A stretch of DNA of 64,000 nt from Aquarana catesbeiana (Eukaryota; Chordata; Amphibia; Anura; Ranidae): positions 128,152,375 through 128,216,374 of the forward strand of contig NC_133332.1 in assembly GCF_042186555.1 (NCBI RefSeq). Direction: 5' to 3'. The notes beneath the pieces are model-generated. The model made no database searches, was not told where the DNA came from, and saw only the letters and a program-made list of their open reading frames with translations. Position 1 is the stretch's first letter, and each line of letters begins with the position of its first letter. The translations under genes and the position numbers were made by a program. Positions 43,295 to 56,292 of this stretch are shown here, one piece after another.

Positions 43295-44240
43295 CATCCT
43301 AATTCCTGATATCTCTTCATTTATTATACTAAGAGATGGTTCTCTATAAAAAAACTGTATTTATAACTGAATGTAACTGCATTCTGATAGTCACACACTG
43401 TATGGGATCAAGTTACATTCCAGTTATATTTCTTATTACTTCTGATTCATATAGCCTTAGAATATATAAGTGAAATAAGGAAATTCTTGTTCAGTTATAT
43501 ATTTTCAGGTAATAACAATAGATTTATTACTTTTTAGGACAAGTATGTTCAATAATCCAGAAGTAATGGAAGCTTTTTCTTTCTTTTCTTAAAACAAATA
43601 TATTAGTACCTAACTAGTTCCTAGAACTATGTTTTTGTTTATTCTAATCTGAAGCAATACAACCTCAATTTTATGAGTTAACATATCTAAACAGTTACAT
43701 ATGAATAAAATATGTAATTGTTTACTCTAAAAGGGTTAAAATCCCAAAATAATTCAAATTATCTTCATCAATACCAAAGTTATTAACAGTACCTTTCTAA
43801 CTGAATTATTTAGCCTAGGGCAAGACTAACCATATACAACCACCCTGGAATAAATAATTTCAACAAAAACTATATTCTGCACTCCAATTAATGAATCATC
43901 ATTTTGATGTCTTTTGACATAGCACTTCTCTCCTGTAAGCGGAAGATCCGTGTACCCCCATTAGCCCTCCTCATTCTCCCAACCATATTATGTGGGAGTG
44001 TGACGAAGGCACTTATTCCCCTGAGAGAGATATTTATTCTCTTTCACGGGTAAATTGTGATTACTTGCAAAAAATAATTTATACAATGTATCATCTAATC
44101 TCATATGTTTTTTGTTTACTCTTTACTCCAGAATTCACTGGTTTCTTTTCTATCTTTTCATCTCTTCAGTCCACACAGGTTGATCTGCGCAGTCAGCTCT
44201 GCATAACAAAAAGTAAGTCAAAACTATTTGATCTGTTGCC
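43295..44240 (+). other. LINE-3 inter-ORF spacer
   Basis: 946 bp, same length as in LINE-2, no coding content. Confidence 0.7.
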
Positions 44241-47200
44241 ATGGCACCACTGATTATACTTTCCCTGAATGTTCAGGGAATAAATGTCCCTCAAAAAAGG
44301 ACCAAAGCCTTCCGTACTTTCCATAACAAGAAGGCTCACATAGTATGCCTCCAAGAAACACACTTCACCAAAGATTCTACTCCAAAATATATTTCTCCTT
44401 TTTATCAACAAATTTACACGGCTTCTGCCTGTACCAAACAAAGGGGTACTCTAATTGCATTTCACCGATCCACATCATTCACCTTATCATCAGAAATTAA
44501 AGACCCAGAAGGTAGATACCTGATACTCATGGGTTATATAATGGATACAGCAATCACGGTGATTTCCTACTACGCTCCTAACAAACAACCTACACCATTC
44601 CTCTCACATATATTACAAGTGATTAATACACACAAAATAGGAACAGTGATAATGTGCGGGGATTCGAACCAGGTCCTCCTCCCATTTCTAGATAAATCAC
44701 CTTTTACACCATCCAAAATAACCTCTAGATTACCTTTTTCTCAACTTCTTTCCAAATACAATCTGGTAGATTCGTGGAGAGAAAGTAACCCAATGAAAAA
44801 GAAATTCACTTATTTCTCGCACCCTCATCAAACCTTCACCAGAATAGATCATATTTTTCTAACAATAGGAATGATATCAGAAATTATAGCCTCAGATATA
44901 ATTCCGATTCCGTGGTCTGACCATAATGCAGTATACACTACTATAGCCTCAGCCATACCAAAAGCGCATGACCCAACGTGGTACTTACCGGACATAATGT
45001 TCAAACACCCACTACATCAGATGGCCATTGAACAATTTTTAAAGGAATACATATCAATTAATAATACAACAGACATTTCCCCAATAACACTGTGGGATGC
45101 TCATAAGCCTGTCTTGCGTGGTACAATACAAAGACAAATGGCACTATTTAAACAGGAACGCAAAAATCTAGCAAAAAAACTAGAACTCAATTTTAATGCA
45201 GCCTACATATCATTCCAAGATAATCCATCTCAGAGTACAAAATCTCATCTGGAAAAATCTAGATTGGAATACGATCTATTTCTCACTGAGTCAGTTGATA
45301 AATCCCTCAAACGCTCCAAACACAATTTCTACATGAATACAAACAAACCAGGTACATATTTGGCTCGGGCATTAAATTCAACTAACAAATCTTTCAAACC
45401 AATACATTTGAAATTATCAAAAAATGTTTATACTTGTAATCCAGTTAAAATAGTCCATAAATTTCACTCACATCTCGCAACTTTATACAAGACAAACAAT
45501 GAATTTAATCCTACAGAGGCTGAATCCTTCTTCTCAAAAATAACCTTACCTGAGTTGTCTCAGAATCAAAAAAGCAGTTTGGATGAACCTATAACTATAG
45601 ATGAAGTTGCTAACGCCATAAAAGACCTAAAACTTAACAAAAGACCAGGCCCAGACGGCTACTCGGCTTTATACTATAAAACATTCTCAGAAATACTCTC
45701 TCCCATTCTCACTGAAACTTTTAACAAACTTCTAGAAGGACATTCTTTTCGGCAAGAAACACTAATGGCAATTGTTTGTATGATCCCAAAACCCCTTTCT
45801 GATGATACTTCTTGTGTGAATTATCGGCCTATCTCTCTGTTAAACCTTGATATTAAATTATTAGCAAAAATAATAGCAAAACGCCTCAATAGCATTATAG
45901 GAAAATTAATACATAGAGATCAAGTAGGCTTCATGCCAAATAGACAGGCAGACGATAATATACGCAGGGCAGTGTTATTGGCACATATTGCTAAAAAACG
46001 GAAAATCCCTTTATGTTTTCTATCTCTTGATATTAAGAGGGCATTTGACACAGTATCCTGGCAATATATGCAATATTCATTACAAAAATGGGGTTTTGGA
46101 CCCCACTTTTTAACATGGATCAAAGCATTATATAATAAACCCAAAGCCTATATAAAATACGCTGGATTCAAATCTGATGCCTTTAATATCGAAAGAGGTA
46201 CCCGACAGGGTTGCCCATTATCTCCCTTATTATTTGCCCTTATACTCGAACCCATGGCCCAATACATCAGAAAAAAACAAACTATAACTGGCATTGAAGT
46301 AGGAGGTATTACACACAAATTATGTATATTTGCAGACGATATATTACTTTTTCTATCATCACCACAGGTCTCTGGTCCTAACTTAATACCAGCTCTTGAT
46401 GGATGGAAATGCCTAGTGCTTAATATTTCGCTCACAAACATGGAATTGATCCCGGCTAGGGCTGCACTCCCATTCACATGGGCAGAAAAATCAATCCCAT
46501 ATCTTGGAATTCATTTAACAGCATCTCATTCTGACTTATTCTCAACCAATTATCCTCCTGTATTAAGATAGATCACAAATCTAATAAAACAATGGTCGCA
46601 ACTTCCTTTATCCTGGATAGGGAAGATTAATGCAATCAAAATGACTATTCTACCCAAATTGCTTTATCTATTCAGAGTCCTCCCTATTCCAATTCCTTCC
46701 TATTTTTTGAGAATAGTACAAAAAAGAGCAACTTCATTTATATGGGGCTCTTCTAAACCACGTATACCTATACACACACTACATCTTCCCAAAAATAAAG
46801 GAGGCCTGGGATACTCTAATTTTACTAACTACTACAGAGCAGCACATGTGTCCAGTCTGTCCAAATACCATTCAAAACAGGAAATCCCATTATGGGTATT
46901 TATAGAGGCTTCAGAAAATGACCCTCTATTGATATCAAACTTGTTATGGCTTGATCCTAAAGACCGCTTTAAAATTCATAATCCCATAACTAAACACTTC
47001 TTATCTCTCTGGGATAAACTAAAAACCAAATATCAGTTACAATCTCCACACAATCCTCTCCTTTCTTTTATCAGAAATCCGGCCTTTTAACCGGCATGGA
47101 TCTACCCAAATTCTTTTAAAGCTTGGACAACATCAGGCATTCAGACACTAAAAGACTTCATAGCATCTAAATCATTCCTTTCATTCCCATTGCTTAGAGA

Positions 47201-47999
47201 AAAATATGATCTACCAAACTCTGAGATATTTAGATATCTCCAAATCAAAAATTTCTATACACCATTCCTAAAGGGGGATACACCATTATCCCAATTATCC
47301 ATTTTTGAATCAATCTGTACAAAAGATCCATTTGCTAAAGGTACAATTTCATCACTTTATAATCAATTATATGGAGTAGTAAATCTTAATAGACCCTCTT
47401 ACGTTCAGAGGTGGGAGGAGGACCTGGGACGAACTTTAGAAGACACGGACTGGTCTAACATATGGCTCACATCTAAGTCATCCTCACCCAACATCTAAGC
47501 ACTGGAGACAAATTATAAAGTCCTAACTCGCTGGTACCTTGTACCCGCTAGAGTGGCAAAATATTCACCTAATACCTCAGCTCTTTGTTTTCGAGGATGC
47601 CCAGAAATAGGCACACATTTACACATATGGTGGACGTGCCCAGTAATCCAAACCTTCTGGAAGGAAGTCTTCGTGATTGCATCTAAAATATTTAAAAAAA
47701 TAATACAACCAGATCCATATATAACTTTACTTAATCTAAAACCGGAATGGTTAACACTCTCTCAATTCAAACTTATGATCCAACTAACAACGGCTGCAAA
47801 ACAAACAGTGGCCAAAGCATGGAAATCTCCTACGTTGGTACTAGCAGAAACAATTCACAGAATGAATAATACAATGTCCCATGCTAAGATGGTAGCCATC
47901 GATCAAAATCAAATTCCAAAATTTGAAAAACTTTGGCATCCTTGGATAAAACAACAATTCCTGTCAAATTTCAATGACTCTGTCCTGTTGCCATGGTAA
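44241..47999 (+). pseudogene. LINE-3 ORF2 (endonuclease-reverse transcriptase), disabled
   Basis: Open for 776 codons from MAPLIILSLNVQG to a TAG at 46,569, then the same frame continues with stops at 47,088 (TAA, private) and 47,496 (TAA, shared with LINE-2). Endonuclease residues (LQETH, CGDSNQ, WSDHNAV) and RT motifs A to C (LDIKRAFDTV, RQGCPLSP, FADDILLFL) are present. A 33-bp deletion replaces the motif D segment (FAALSGLMINPK in LINE-2) with a single Trp (ALDGWKCLVLN). The C-terminal CFRGCPEIGTHLHIWWTC and VLLPW end are retained. Inactive. Confidence 0.92.
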
Positions 48000-48428
48000 C
48001 AGATTAAATGACTTACAGAGACACCCATTCTAAGGCTTCAAAGAGAACTAAAAAGAATAATAAACTGACGAGCGGGACAACCTTGTGGACCATACCTCTG
48101 CCTTTCTACCCTTTTTCTTCTTTCTCTTTCCTTTTCTCCACCTTACGATTAAAGCTCATTATCAGAATTTATTTGACCTATATACACTCTACCTGTAAAC
48201 AATATATATAGTAGGTATAAATCATTTAAATACCTACAAAAGTAACTAAGGAAATGATATATATCTTTAATTTAGGTTTACGTGAACCCAATGTTTAATA
48301 TTTGAAATTTCATGATATTTACCTATATAATCCCTACTGTAAAACAATGAGCTTACTTTATAGATCCTTGTAAACTTACTTTATGTATCTTTATAATATT
48401 GTATACTCAATAAACTTCTTTTGACAAG
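48000..48428 (+). other. LINE-3 3' UTR with the empty Harbinger target site
   Basis: cattcTAAggcttc at 48,026-48,039 is the uninterrupted form of the Harbinger insertion site in LINE-2. Ends with AATAAA at 48,409-48,414 and cttcttttgacaag. Confidence 0.92.
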
Positions 48429-48954
48429 GAACAGAGGGACCTTTCATTCCACCTTGTAATAAACGACCAACTCCAATATGCTTTTTACTTGCCCGTTGCT
48501 GCTTAACCACTTCAGCCCCGGAAGGATTTACCCCCTTCCTGACCAGAGCACTTTTTACAATTTGGCACTGCGTCGCTTTAACTGCTAATTGCGCGGTCAT
48601 GCAATGCTCTACCCAAACAAAATTTGCGTCCTTTTCTTCCCACAAATAGAGCTTTCTTTTGATGGTATTTGATCACCTCTGCCGTTTTTATTTTTTGCGC
48701 TATAAACGGAAAAAGACTGAAAATTTTGAAAAAAAATTATGTTTTCTACTTTTTGTTATAAAAAAAATCGAATAAACTAAATTTTAGTCATACATTTAGG
48801 CCAAAATGTATTCGGCCACATGTCTTTGGTAAAAAAAATGTCAATAAACGTATATTTATTGGTTTGCGCAAAAGTTATAGCGTCTACAAACTAGGGTACA
48901 TTTTCTGGAATTTACACAGCTTTTAGTTTATGACTGCCTATGTAATTTCTTGAG

Positions 48955-50030
48955 GTGTTAAAATGGCAGGGCAGTACAAACCCCCCCCCAAATGACCCCA
49001 TTTTGGAAAGTAGACACCCCAAGGAAATTGCTGAGAGGCATGTTGAGCCCATTGAATATTTATTTTTTTTGTCCCAAGTGATTGAATAATGACAAAAAAA
49101 AAAAAAAAAAATTTACAAAAAGTTGTCACTAAATGATATATTGCTCACATAGGCCATGGGCATATGTGGAATTGCACCCCAAAATACATTCAGCTGCTTC
49201 TCCTGAGTACGGGGATACCACATGTGTGGCACTTTTTGGGAGCCTAGCCGCGTACGGGGCACCGAAAACCCAGCACCACCTTCAGGATTTCTAAGGGCAC
49301 ACATTTTTGATTTCACTCCTCACTACCTATCACAGTTTTGAAGGCCATAAAATGCCAAGATGGCACAACCCCCCCCCAAATGACCCCATTTTGGAAAGTA
49401 GACACCCTAAGCTATTTGCTGAGAGGCATGGTGAGTATTTTGCAGCTCTCATTTGTTTTTTAAAATGAAGAAAGACCAGAAAAAATTTTTTTTTTTTTTC
49501 TTTTTTCAATTTTCAAAACCTTGTGACAAAAAGTGAGGTCTGCAAAATACTCACTATACCTCTTAGCAAATAGCTTGGGGTGTCTACTTTCCAAAATTGG
49601 GTCATTTGGGGGGGGGGGTTTGTGCCACCTGGGCATTCCATGGCCTCCGAAACTGTGATAGGCAGTGAAGAGTGAAATCAAAAATTTACGGCCTTAGAAA
49701 GCCTGAAGGCGGTGCTTGGTTTTCGGGGTCCCGTGCGCGGCTAGGCTCCCAAAAAGTCCCACACATGTGGTATCCCCGTACTCAGGAGAAGCAACAGAAT
49801 TTATTTTGGGGTGTAATTTCACAAATCCCTATGGCATGTTTGAGCAATATAACATTTAGTGACAACTTTGTGCAAAAAAAAAAAAAAAAAATTTGTCTCT
49901 TTCCCGCAACTTGTGTCACAATATAAAATATTCCATGGACTCGACATGACTCTCAGCAAATAGCTTGGGGTGTCTACTTTCCAAAATGGGGTCATTTGGG
50001 GGGGTTTTGAACTGTCCTGGCATTTTATGC
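48955..50030. repeat. long imperfect inverted repeat (arms about 500 bp)
   Basis: Left arm 48,955-49,470 and right arm 49,500-50,030 are inverted copies: caaatgaccccattttggaa and reverse; ggggataccacatgtg and reverse; gtgacaa/ttgtcac ctaaatg. Identity by eye is about four fifths. The centre is an A/T tract at 49,478-49,500. Confidence 0.85.
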
Positions 50031-50619
50031 ACAACATTTAGAAGCTTATGTCACACATCACCCACTCTTCTAACCACTTGAAGACAAAGCCCTTTCTGAC
50101 ACTTTTTGATTACATGAAAAAATTATTTTTTTTTGCAAGAAAATTACTTTGAACCCCCAAACATTATATATTATTTTAAAGCAAATGCCCTACAGATTAA
50201 AATGGTGGGTGTTTCATTTTTTTTTTTCACACAGTAATTGCGCAGCGATTTTTCAAACGCATTTTTTGTGGAAAAAACACACTTTTTTAAATTTTAATGC
50301 ACTAAAACACACTATATTGCCCAAATGTTTGATGAAATAAAAAAGATGATCTTAGGCCGAGTACATGGATACCAAACATGACATGCTTTAAAATTGCGCA
50401 CAAACGTGCAGTGGCAACAAAATTAATACATTTTTAAAAGCCTTTAAAAGCCTTTACAGGTTACCACTTTAGATTTACAGAGGAGGTCTACTGCTAAAAT
50501 TACTGCCCTCGATCTGACCTTCGCGGTGATACCTCACATGCATAGTGCAATTGCTGTTTACATTTGACGCCAGACCGACGCTTGCGTTCGCCTTAGCGCG
50601 AGAGCAGGGGGGACAGGGG

Positions 50620-50651
50620 TGCTTTTTTTTTTTTTTTTTTTTTTTTTTTTT
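50620..50651. repeat. poly(T) tract
   Basis: About 32 consecutive T residues within the 5.1-kb element; length likely to be unstable or misassembled. Confidence 0.95.
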
Positions 50652-52080
50652 CTTTATTATTTTTTTGCTTTTTTATCTTATTTTTAAACTGTTCCTTTCA
50701 TTTTTTTTTTAAAAATCATTTTTATTGTTATCTCAGGGAATGTAAATATCCCCTATGATAGCAATAGGTAGTGACAGGTACTCTTTTTTGAAAAAATTGG
50801 GGTCTATTAGACCCTAGATCTCTCCTCTGCCCTCAAAGCATCTGACCACACCAAGATCGGTGTGATAAAATGCTTCCCCAATTTCCCAATGGCGCTATTT
50901 ACATCCGGCGAAATCTAAGTCATAAAATGCTTGTAGCTTCCGGTTTCTTAGGCCATAGAGATGTTTGGAGCCACTCTGGTCTCTGATCAGCTCTATGGTC
51001 AGCTGGCTGAATCACCGGCTGCATTCTCAGGTTCCCTGTTGAGACAGGAGAGCCAGAGAAAAACACGGAAGATGGTGGGGGGGGGCATTCCCTCCCACTG
51101 CTTGTAAAAGCAGTCTAGAGGCTAATTAGCCGCTAGGATTGCTTTTACATGAAAGCCGACCGCTGGCTAAAAAGAATGATACCAAGATGATACCTAAACC
51201 TGCAGGCATCATTCTGGTATAACCACTCAAAGTCGTGAATGGCGTACCTGAAGACAAAAAAATGGTTAACAATAAAGCACAGTAAACTGTAAAGTATAAA
51301 AAATTGCATACCTGAAAAGCAAACATGATAAAACATAATAACAATAAAACATTGCAGAATAGAATACAGTAAAAAAGAGCAGAACAATAGAGAGAGAATA
51401 GAGAGAGAGAGAACAATAAAACGACAACTATTTTTTTTTATTTTTGTTTGTGTTTTTTTTTTTTTTTTTTTTACACTTTTTTTTTGTAACTGTAACTTTT
51501 ATAACTGTAACCGGTTCCAGGTTCGGGTCTCTCAAAATGCGATGGCATCTTGGGAGACCCTGTGAAAGTGTGCCTAGTCTGTGCAATGCTGTACCCTACG
51601 CTAATACTCAACTAGTGAATGGTAGTGTTCAAAACATTCACCAATGCAAAGACCAGGATTGTCAGGACAGGAGGGACAATAATAGCGGGTGTCACGTCTA
51701 TATCCGCGCTTGCTGCAGACACATCTTTTTTGGGAGGGTTCGTTGGGTAGGGGTACTCGGGAGGACATATAAATGCCTCTCATGCAGCCGACTGCATTTG
51801 GTTGGGGATGTGAATGGGGGAAGTACGGGCGCTGCAGAAGCGGTGGGTTCACAAATTAGGATTGGCGAATGCAGCAGGAAGGGCACTATGGGCACGACAG
51901 GCCTATGTTTGTCTTTTTGGTGGCAGCGCGACACTACTTGTGCTTGCCACCTCACCAGCTTGAACTGCACTTATGGGACTCGCCACGTCACCAAGTGTTA
52001 CTGCAGTGCTGGTTTGACTACGACCGGGGTGTACTAGGCCGCTGGCGCTTGCCAGTTCACCAAAACGCTACAAAAAAAAG

Positions 52081-52712
52081 TGACAGTGATCGATCGATAC
52101 TGCACTTGGGTGGGCTGGGCTGGGCCGGGCGGAGGGGCAAAACGCAGGTGCTAGCAGGTATCTGGGCTGATCCCACTAACACTGCGTTTTTGGGAACCCT
52201 AAACTGCTGGGGACGCTAGTATAGATCTGATCGGATCAGATATTGATCCGATCAGATACTATACCACTAAGGGAGGTGTACGGTGCGTGCTTGGGTGTTA
52301 GCGGTACTGGCGCTAACTTGACGCTGCCTGGGGCTGGCGCTTGCCAGTTCACCAAAATGCTACCAAAAAAACTGTTAGCGATCGCAGGGATCAGGCCTGA
52401 CTCTGTGAACGCTGCAGTTATGCGTTTAGTGTTTTGCAAGTGTCAGTGATCGATCGATACTGCACTTGGGTGGGCTGGGGTGGGCTGGGCTGGGCCGGGC
52501 GGAGGGGCAAAACGCAGGTGCTAGCAGGTATCTGGGCTGATCCCGCTAACACTGCGTTTTTGGGAACCCTAAACTGCTGGGGACGCTAGTATAGATCTGA
52601 TCGGATCAGATATTGATGCGTTCAGATACTATACCACTAAGGGAGGTGTGCGGTGCGTGTACGGTGCGTGCGTGGGTGTTCGCGGTACTGGCGCTAATCT
52701 GACGCTGCCTGG
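52081..52712 (+). repeat. 360-bp direct tandem duplication
   Basis: gtgatcgatcgatactgcac recurs at 52,086 and 52,446 (period 360). Homology extends through aggggcaaaacgcaggtgct, tgggaaccctaaactgctgg and gatctgatcggatcagata. The second copy ends at about 52,712. An upstream fragment (52,040-52,080) resembles 52,337-52,370, so there was probably an earlier partial repeat. Confidence 0.88.
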
Positions 52713-53620
52713 GGTGACGCATATCACCGCCGGGCGATCAGGGGGCTAAACCTTTATTCGGTAATAAACGGCGGGTGCCCTGACACTATATAAAATAAAC
52801 AAACTAACCAGCGTCACCCGTAACAGTTATACGGTGATCACTGGTGAAAGGGTTAACTAGGGGGCAATCAAGGGGTTAAAACATTTATTAGATAGTATAT
52901 GGGGGTCCCTGTCGCTATAAAACGCTGACAGCGAACCTAAATATTTACGTCCCTAACTAGCGTCACCAGCGACACTAATACAGCGATCAGAAAAATGATC
53001 GCTTAGCGACACTGGTGACAGGGGGTGATCAAGGGGTTAAAACTTTATTAGGGGGGGTTAGGGGGGTACCCTAGACCTACAGGGGGCTAATACTAACTGC
53101 CCTACCACTGCTAACTGTCACAAACTGACACTATGCAGTAATCAGGAAAAAAACAAAACAAAACAAAAAAACTGCTTGGTGTCAGTTTGTGACAGGGGGG
53201 GGGTGATTGGGGGGGGATCGGGGGGCGATCGGGGGGGGATCGGGGGTGTTTAGTGTGCCTGGCATGTTCTACTGTGTTGTGTGTAGTGTTGTGCACTTAC
53301 ATGTCTTCTCTCCTCGGCGCTGGAACGGAAACTGGCCAGCCGAGGAGAGATGACATCACATCCTCTGCCTCTGTGTACTATACAGAGGCAGGGGATGTTT
53401 CTCATTGGCTGGGAGCGATCGCGAGGGGGGGGCCACGATCGGATGGTCTCCCCCTCATCTCTGATCGCTTCCAACCAAACGCCGACTGCCGATGGCACCG
53501 GGGGGGGTCCGATCGGACCCCCCGCCCGCGGGAAGGCAATCACGTACCAGGTACGTGATTTTGCCTGCCCGTGCCGCTCTGCTCACGTATATATGCGTGA
53601 GGCAGTCGGCAAGTGGTTAA

Positions 53621-54649
53621 CCGCTTCAGCCCCGGAAGATTTTACCCCCTTCTTGACCAGAGCACTTTTTGCGATTCGGCACTGCATTGCTTTAACTGAC
53701 AATTGCACGGTCGTGCGACAATACACCCAAACAAAATTCATGTCCTTTTTTCCCACAAATAGACCTTTCTTTTGGTGGTATTTGATCACCTCTGCAGTTT
53801 CTATTTTTTGTGCTATAAACAAAAAAAGAGCGTCAATTAAAAAAAAAAAGCATTATTTTTTACTTTTTGCTAAATAAATAATATAATAAATATAATATAA
53901 TAATAAATAAATAAATATCCCCCAAATACATATATATAAAAAAACCTATTTTTTTCCTCGGTTTAGGCTGATATGTATTCTTCTACATATTTTTGGTAAA
54001 AAAAATCGCAATAAGCTTATATTGATTGGTTTGCGCAAAAGTTATAGCGTCTACAAAATAGGGGATAGTTTTATGGCATTTTTATTATTAATTTATTTTT
54101 TTACTAGTAATGGCGGCGATCTGCAATTTTTATTGGGACTGCAACATTATGGCAGACACATCGGACAATTTTGACACATTTTTGGGACCATTGGCATTAA
54201 TACTGTGATCAATGCAATAAAAATGCATTGATTACTGTAAAAATGTCACTGGCAGTGAAGGGGTTAACACTAGGGGTCTGTCAAGGGGTTAATGTGTTCC
54301 CTAGTGTGTGTTCTAACTGAAGGGGGGAGGGGACTGTGCAGGGGAGATGACAGGTCGCTGTTCATACTCTGTATGAACAGACGATCTGTCTGTTCTTCCC
54401 TCAGAGAACCGGCAACTGTGTTTTTACACACACAGATCCTGGTTCTCCATGTGTCAGCGATGATCGCGGGAGCCCGGTGGTGATCGTGACCACTGGGCAC
54501 TCGCATCGGCCCGTGGGAGCGCACACACATGCCTCCAGTGGTGCGCGCGCGCCCCCTAGTGGCCAGGGTGAAACAATGTTACATAACATTGTTTCACCCA
54601 GCCGTGCCATTCTTCCGCAGTACAACTGCGGTGGCTGGTCGGCAAGTGG
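53621..54649 (+). mobile_element. TTAA-flanked non-autonomous element, unit 2 copy
   Basis: Duplicate of 39,122-40,164, here with its left TTAA carrying the 5.1-kb insertion. Right TTAA at 54,650-54,653. Confidence 0.92.
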
Positions 54650-54839
54650 TTAAGCAGAGAGAGAGGGGTATCTGGTATCCGCTAACCCCCCCTTTTTTTT
54701 CTCTACTATTCTACCTCTTTTTAATCTCTTTATAAAAAATAAATAAACAAATAAGCACACTGTTTTACGCAGCCAACAATATCTCTTAAAAATGGACACA
54801 GCCCTAGATTATGTACAGAAGTTAACTAGCTTAATCTCT

Positions 54840-56292
54840 TCTATGTCTATTTTTGTTCAGAAAACATGTAGCCGCTCAGGTATGAAAATGAATATTCTTT
54901 ATTCTATGATATTTATAAACCTTCCAAAGTTCACGTGTCTCAATGATCTACCTGTTAATTCATGCTGTATTAATGTCATAATGTGAAATATGTTTCATTA
55001 TCTTTAATAAAAATTTATGAAAAAAAATATTTTATGTCATCTTTTTAACAGATAGATTTTTCTTTTGGTGGTACTTAAAAACCATTATTTACCATACTTT
55101 ATGCTCAAACCATCTGCTTTAATTGACGTTTTCATTTTTATATTTAGCATGGCATAAATACAGCAGCAGCTCCCCAATTTGATTCAATTCAACTATAAAA
55201 AAAACAAAAAAAAACACCTTTAGGTAGTTTTTTTGTGACACCTGATTTTTTTGAGCAGTAATAGGCCTTAATTGTCACATGGAAGTAGCAGCCATATGAG
55301 ACCTAAATGAAAGTTTAAAAATAATATTTTGCATAGAAAAACCCAGTTAATCACTCTGCACAGTCTGCAGCAAACTGCAAGATTCAGCAATAGCCCTAAA
55401 AGCTTTTCAGGTTGCAAATCTTACAGGGAGATCATGGAAAGTTTTGTACAAAGTTTTTACATGTGTAAAGAGTGAACAGACATGCAACATACATAAGTGT
55501 CATCAGCTGATCTACTATATCGCAGACAAATGCACACTAAACTACAGACATACAACTCCTTCAAAGTCAAGTTCTTCTGAAATCATTATTTGCTAAGACT
55601 CTTCCTTGTTCAATTTTTTTATTGAAGGTAAAAACAATAAATATCAAAAGGATGCATCGGCAAGAAAGCCAATAGTGGTATAGTAACTCAATGTTGAGGT
55701 AGGGACGCAGCCCTTTACATCAGAACATACAAATATAACAGCAAAGCACAAAAAGGCATTGTAAGGCTACACGGTGTGGGTTAGTTTGAGGACACTTAGG
55801 GGATTATTGAAGTTGCTAAGACTCTTAAACATCAAACCTGAATTACTGAAACAGAGACAATCCAAATGTTTCAATTAGTCAGCATGGCCCTTACCCCTAT
55901 GAACTGTCATATGGCTTCTGTGACTGTGCTGTGGTTGAATCTGGGCTTGAAGGGCAGAAAAGATGGTGGAATAGGAAGCTGGAGTGAAACAGGTTTTGGT
56001 TAATTTGGCACATGAAAATTAACATGGGACCTTCCTACCGGAGAGCTGCCATTCCTTGTCTCAATGCACATGGCATGCCAGTTGTGTTGCGAATGTAAGA
56101 ATGTATTATTGGATAAACACATTTTTCTATTCTTACTAGGAATAACCAAACTGGAGAATGGGACTCCAAGCTGTCTAGACATTTTCAAAGAATACAAAGC
56201 TATACTATATAGACCAAGAATTATGTGCTATAATGAAATGTGTAGTACTGTTTTGTGATCTCATTTTTTACATTGTTGTTGTCTGTCTTTTA
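54840..56292. other. mostly unassigned sequence right of the duplication
   Basis: ttttcttttggtggta near 55,057 is a small remnant of the TTAA family. 55,608-55,790 (ttcaatttttttattgaaggtaaaaacaataaat...) resembles a reversed LINE 3' end with AATAAA on the minus strand, not provable here. No coding signal. Confidence 0.4.

Larger units (their letters stand above)
42065..48428 (+). mobile_element. LINE-3: duplicate of LINE-2, uninterrupted
   Basis: Bounded by GAACAGAGGGACCTTTC at 42,048-42,064 and 48,429-48,445. 6,364 bp. Because the flanks, the target duplication and the nonsense codon at 47,496 match LINE-2 exactly, it arose by duplication of the locus and not by a separate retrotransposition. 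It preserves the empty Harbinger target at 48,031-48,033 (TAA). Confidence 0.93.
48507..53616 (+). mobile_element. 5.1-kb TTAA-flanked non-coding element, inserted at the edge of another TTAA element
   Basis: TTAA at 48,503-48,506 and 53,617-53,620; in unit 1 a single TTAA (39,118-39,121) occupies this position. Left end ccacttcagccccggaagga, right end gaggcagtcggcaagtgg, so it shares termini with the 1-kb elements but is five times longer. Contents: a long imperfect inverted repeat (48,955-50,030), a poly(T) run, a subfamily-2-like block (50,070-51,190), a 360-bp direct duplication (52,081-52,712) and G-rich tracts near 53,190-53,250. No transposase-like frame; a 197-codon frame at 51,444 lacks protein character. 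Confidence 0.88.
40355..54839 (+). repeat. unit 2 of the large tandem duplication
   Basis: Repeats 22,864-40,354 in the same order and orientation: LINE-1 3' half, LINE-3 (duplicate of LINE-2), TTAA element, tail. Lacks the Harbinger element and instead has a 5,110-bp TTAA element at 48,507-53,616. Length without that insertion is 9,371 bp against 9,414 bp in unit 1; most of the difference is a 33-bp deletion in LINE-3 ORF2. Confidence 0.93.

Noticed and set aside
42065..48428. LINE-2 and LINE-3 as two independent insertions
   Set aside because: They share flanking LINE-1 sequence, the same 17-bp target duplication and a common nonsense codon, so locus duplication explains them.
51444..52037. 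197-codon open frame in the 5.1-kb TTAA element
   Set aside because: Begins in a poly(T) tract, no family resemblance, and antisense frames are equally open; region matches non-coding repeat.
39044..54839. tRNA, snRNA or rRNA genes
   Set aside because: No cloverleaf with A/B boxes or conserved rRNA/snRNA blocks was found here or elsewhere in the window.
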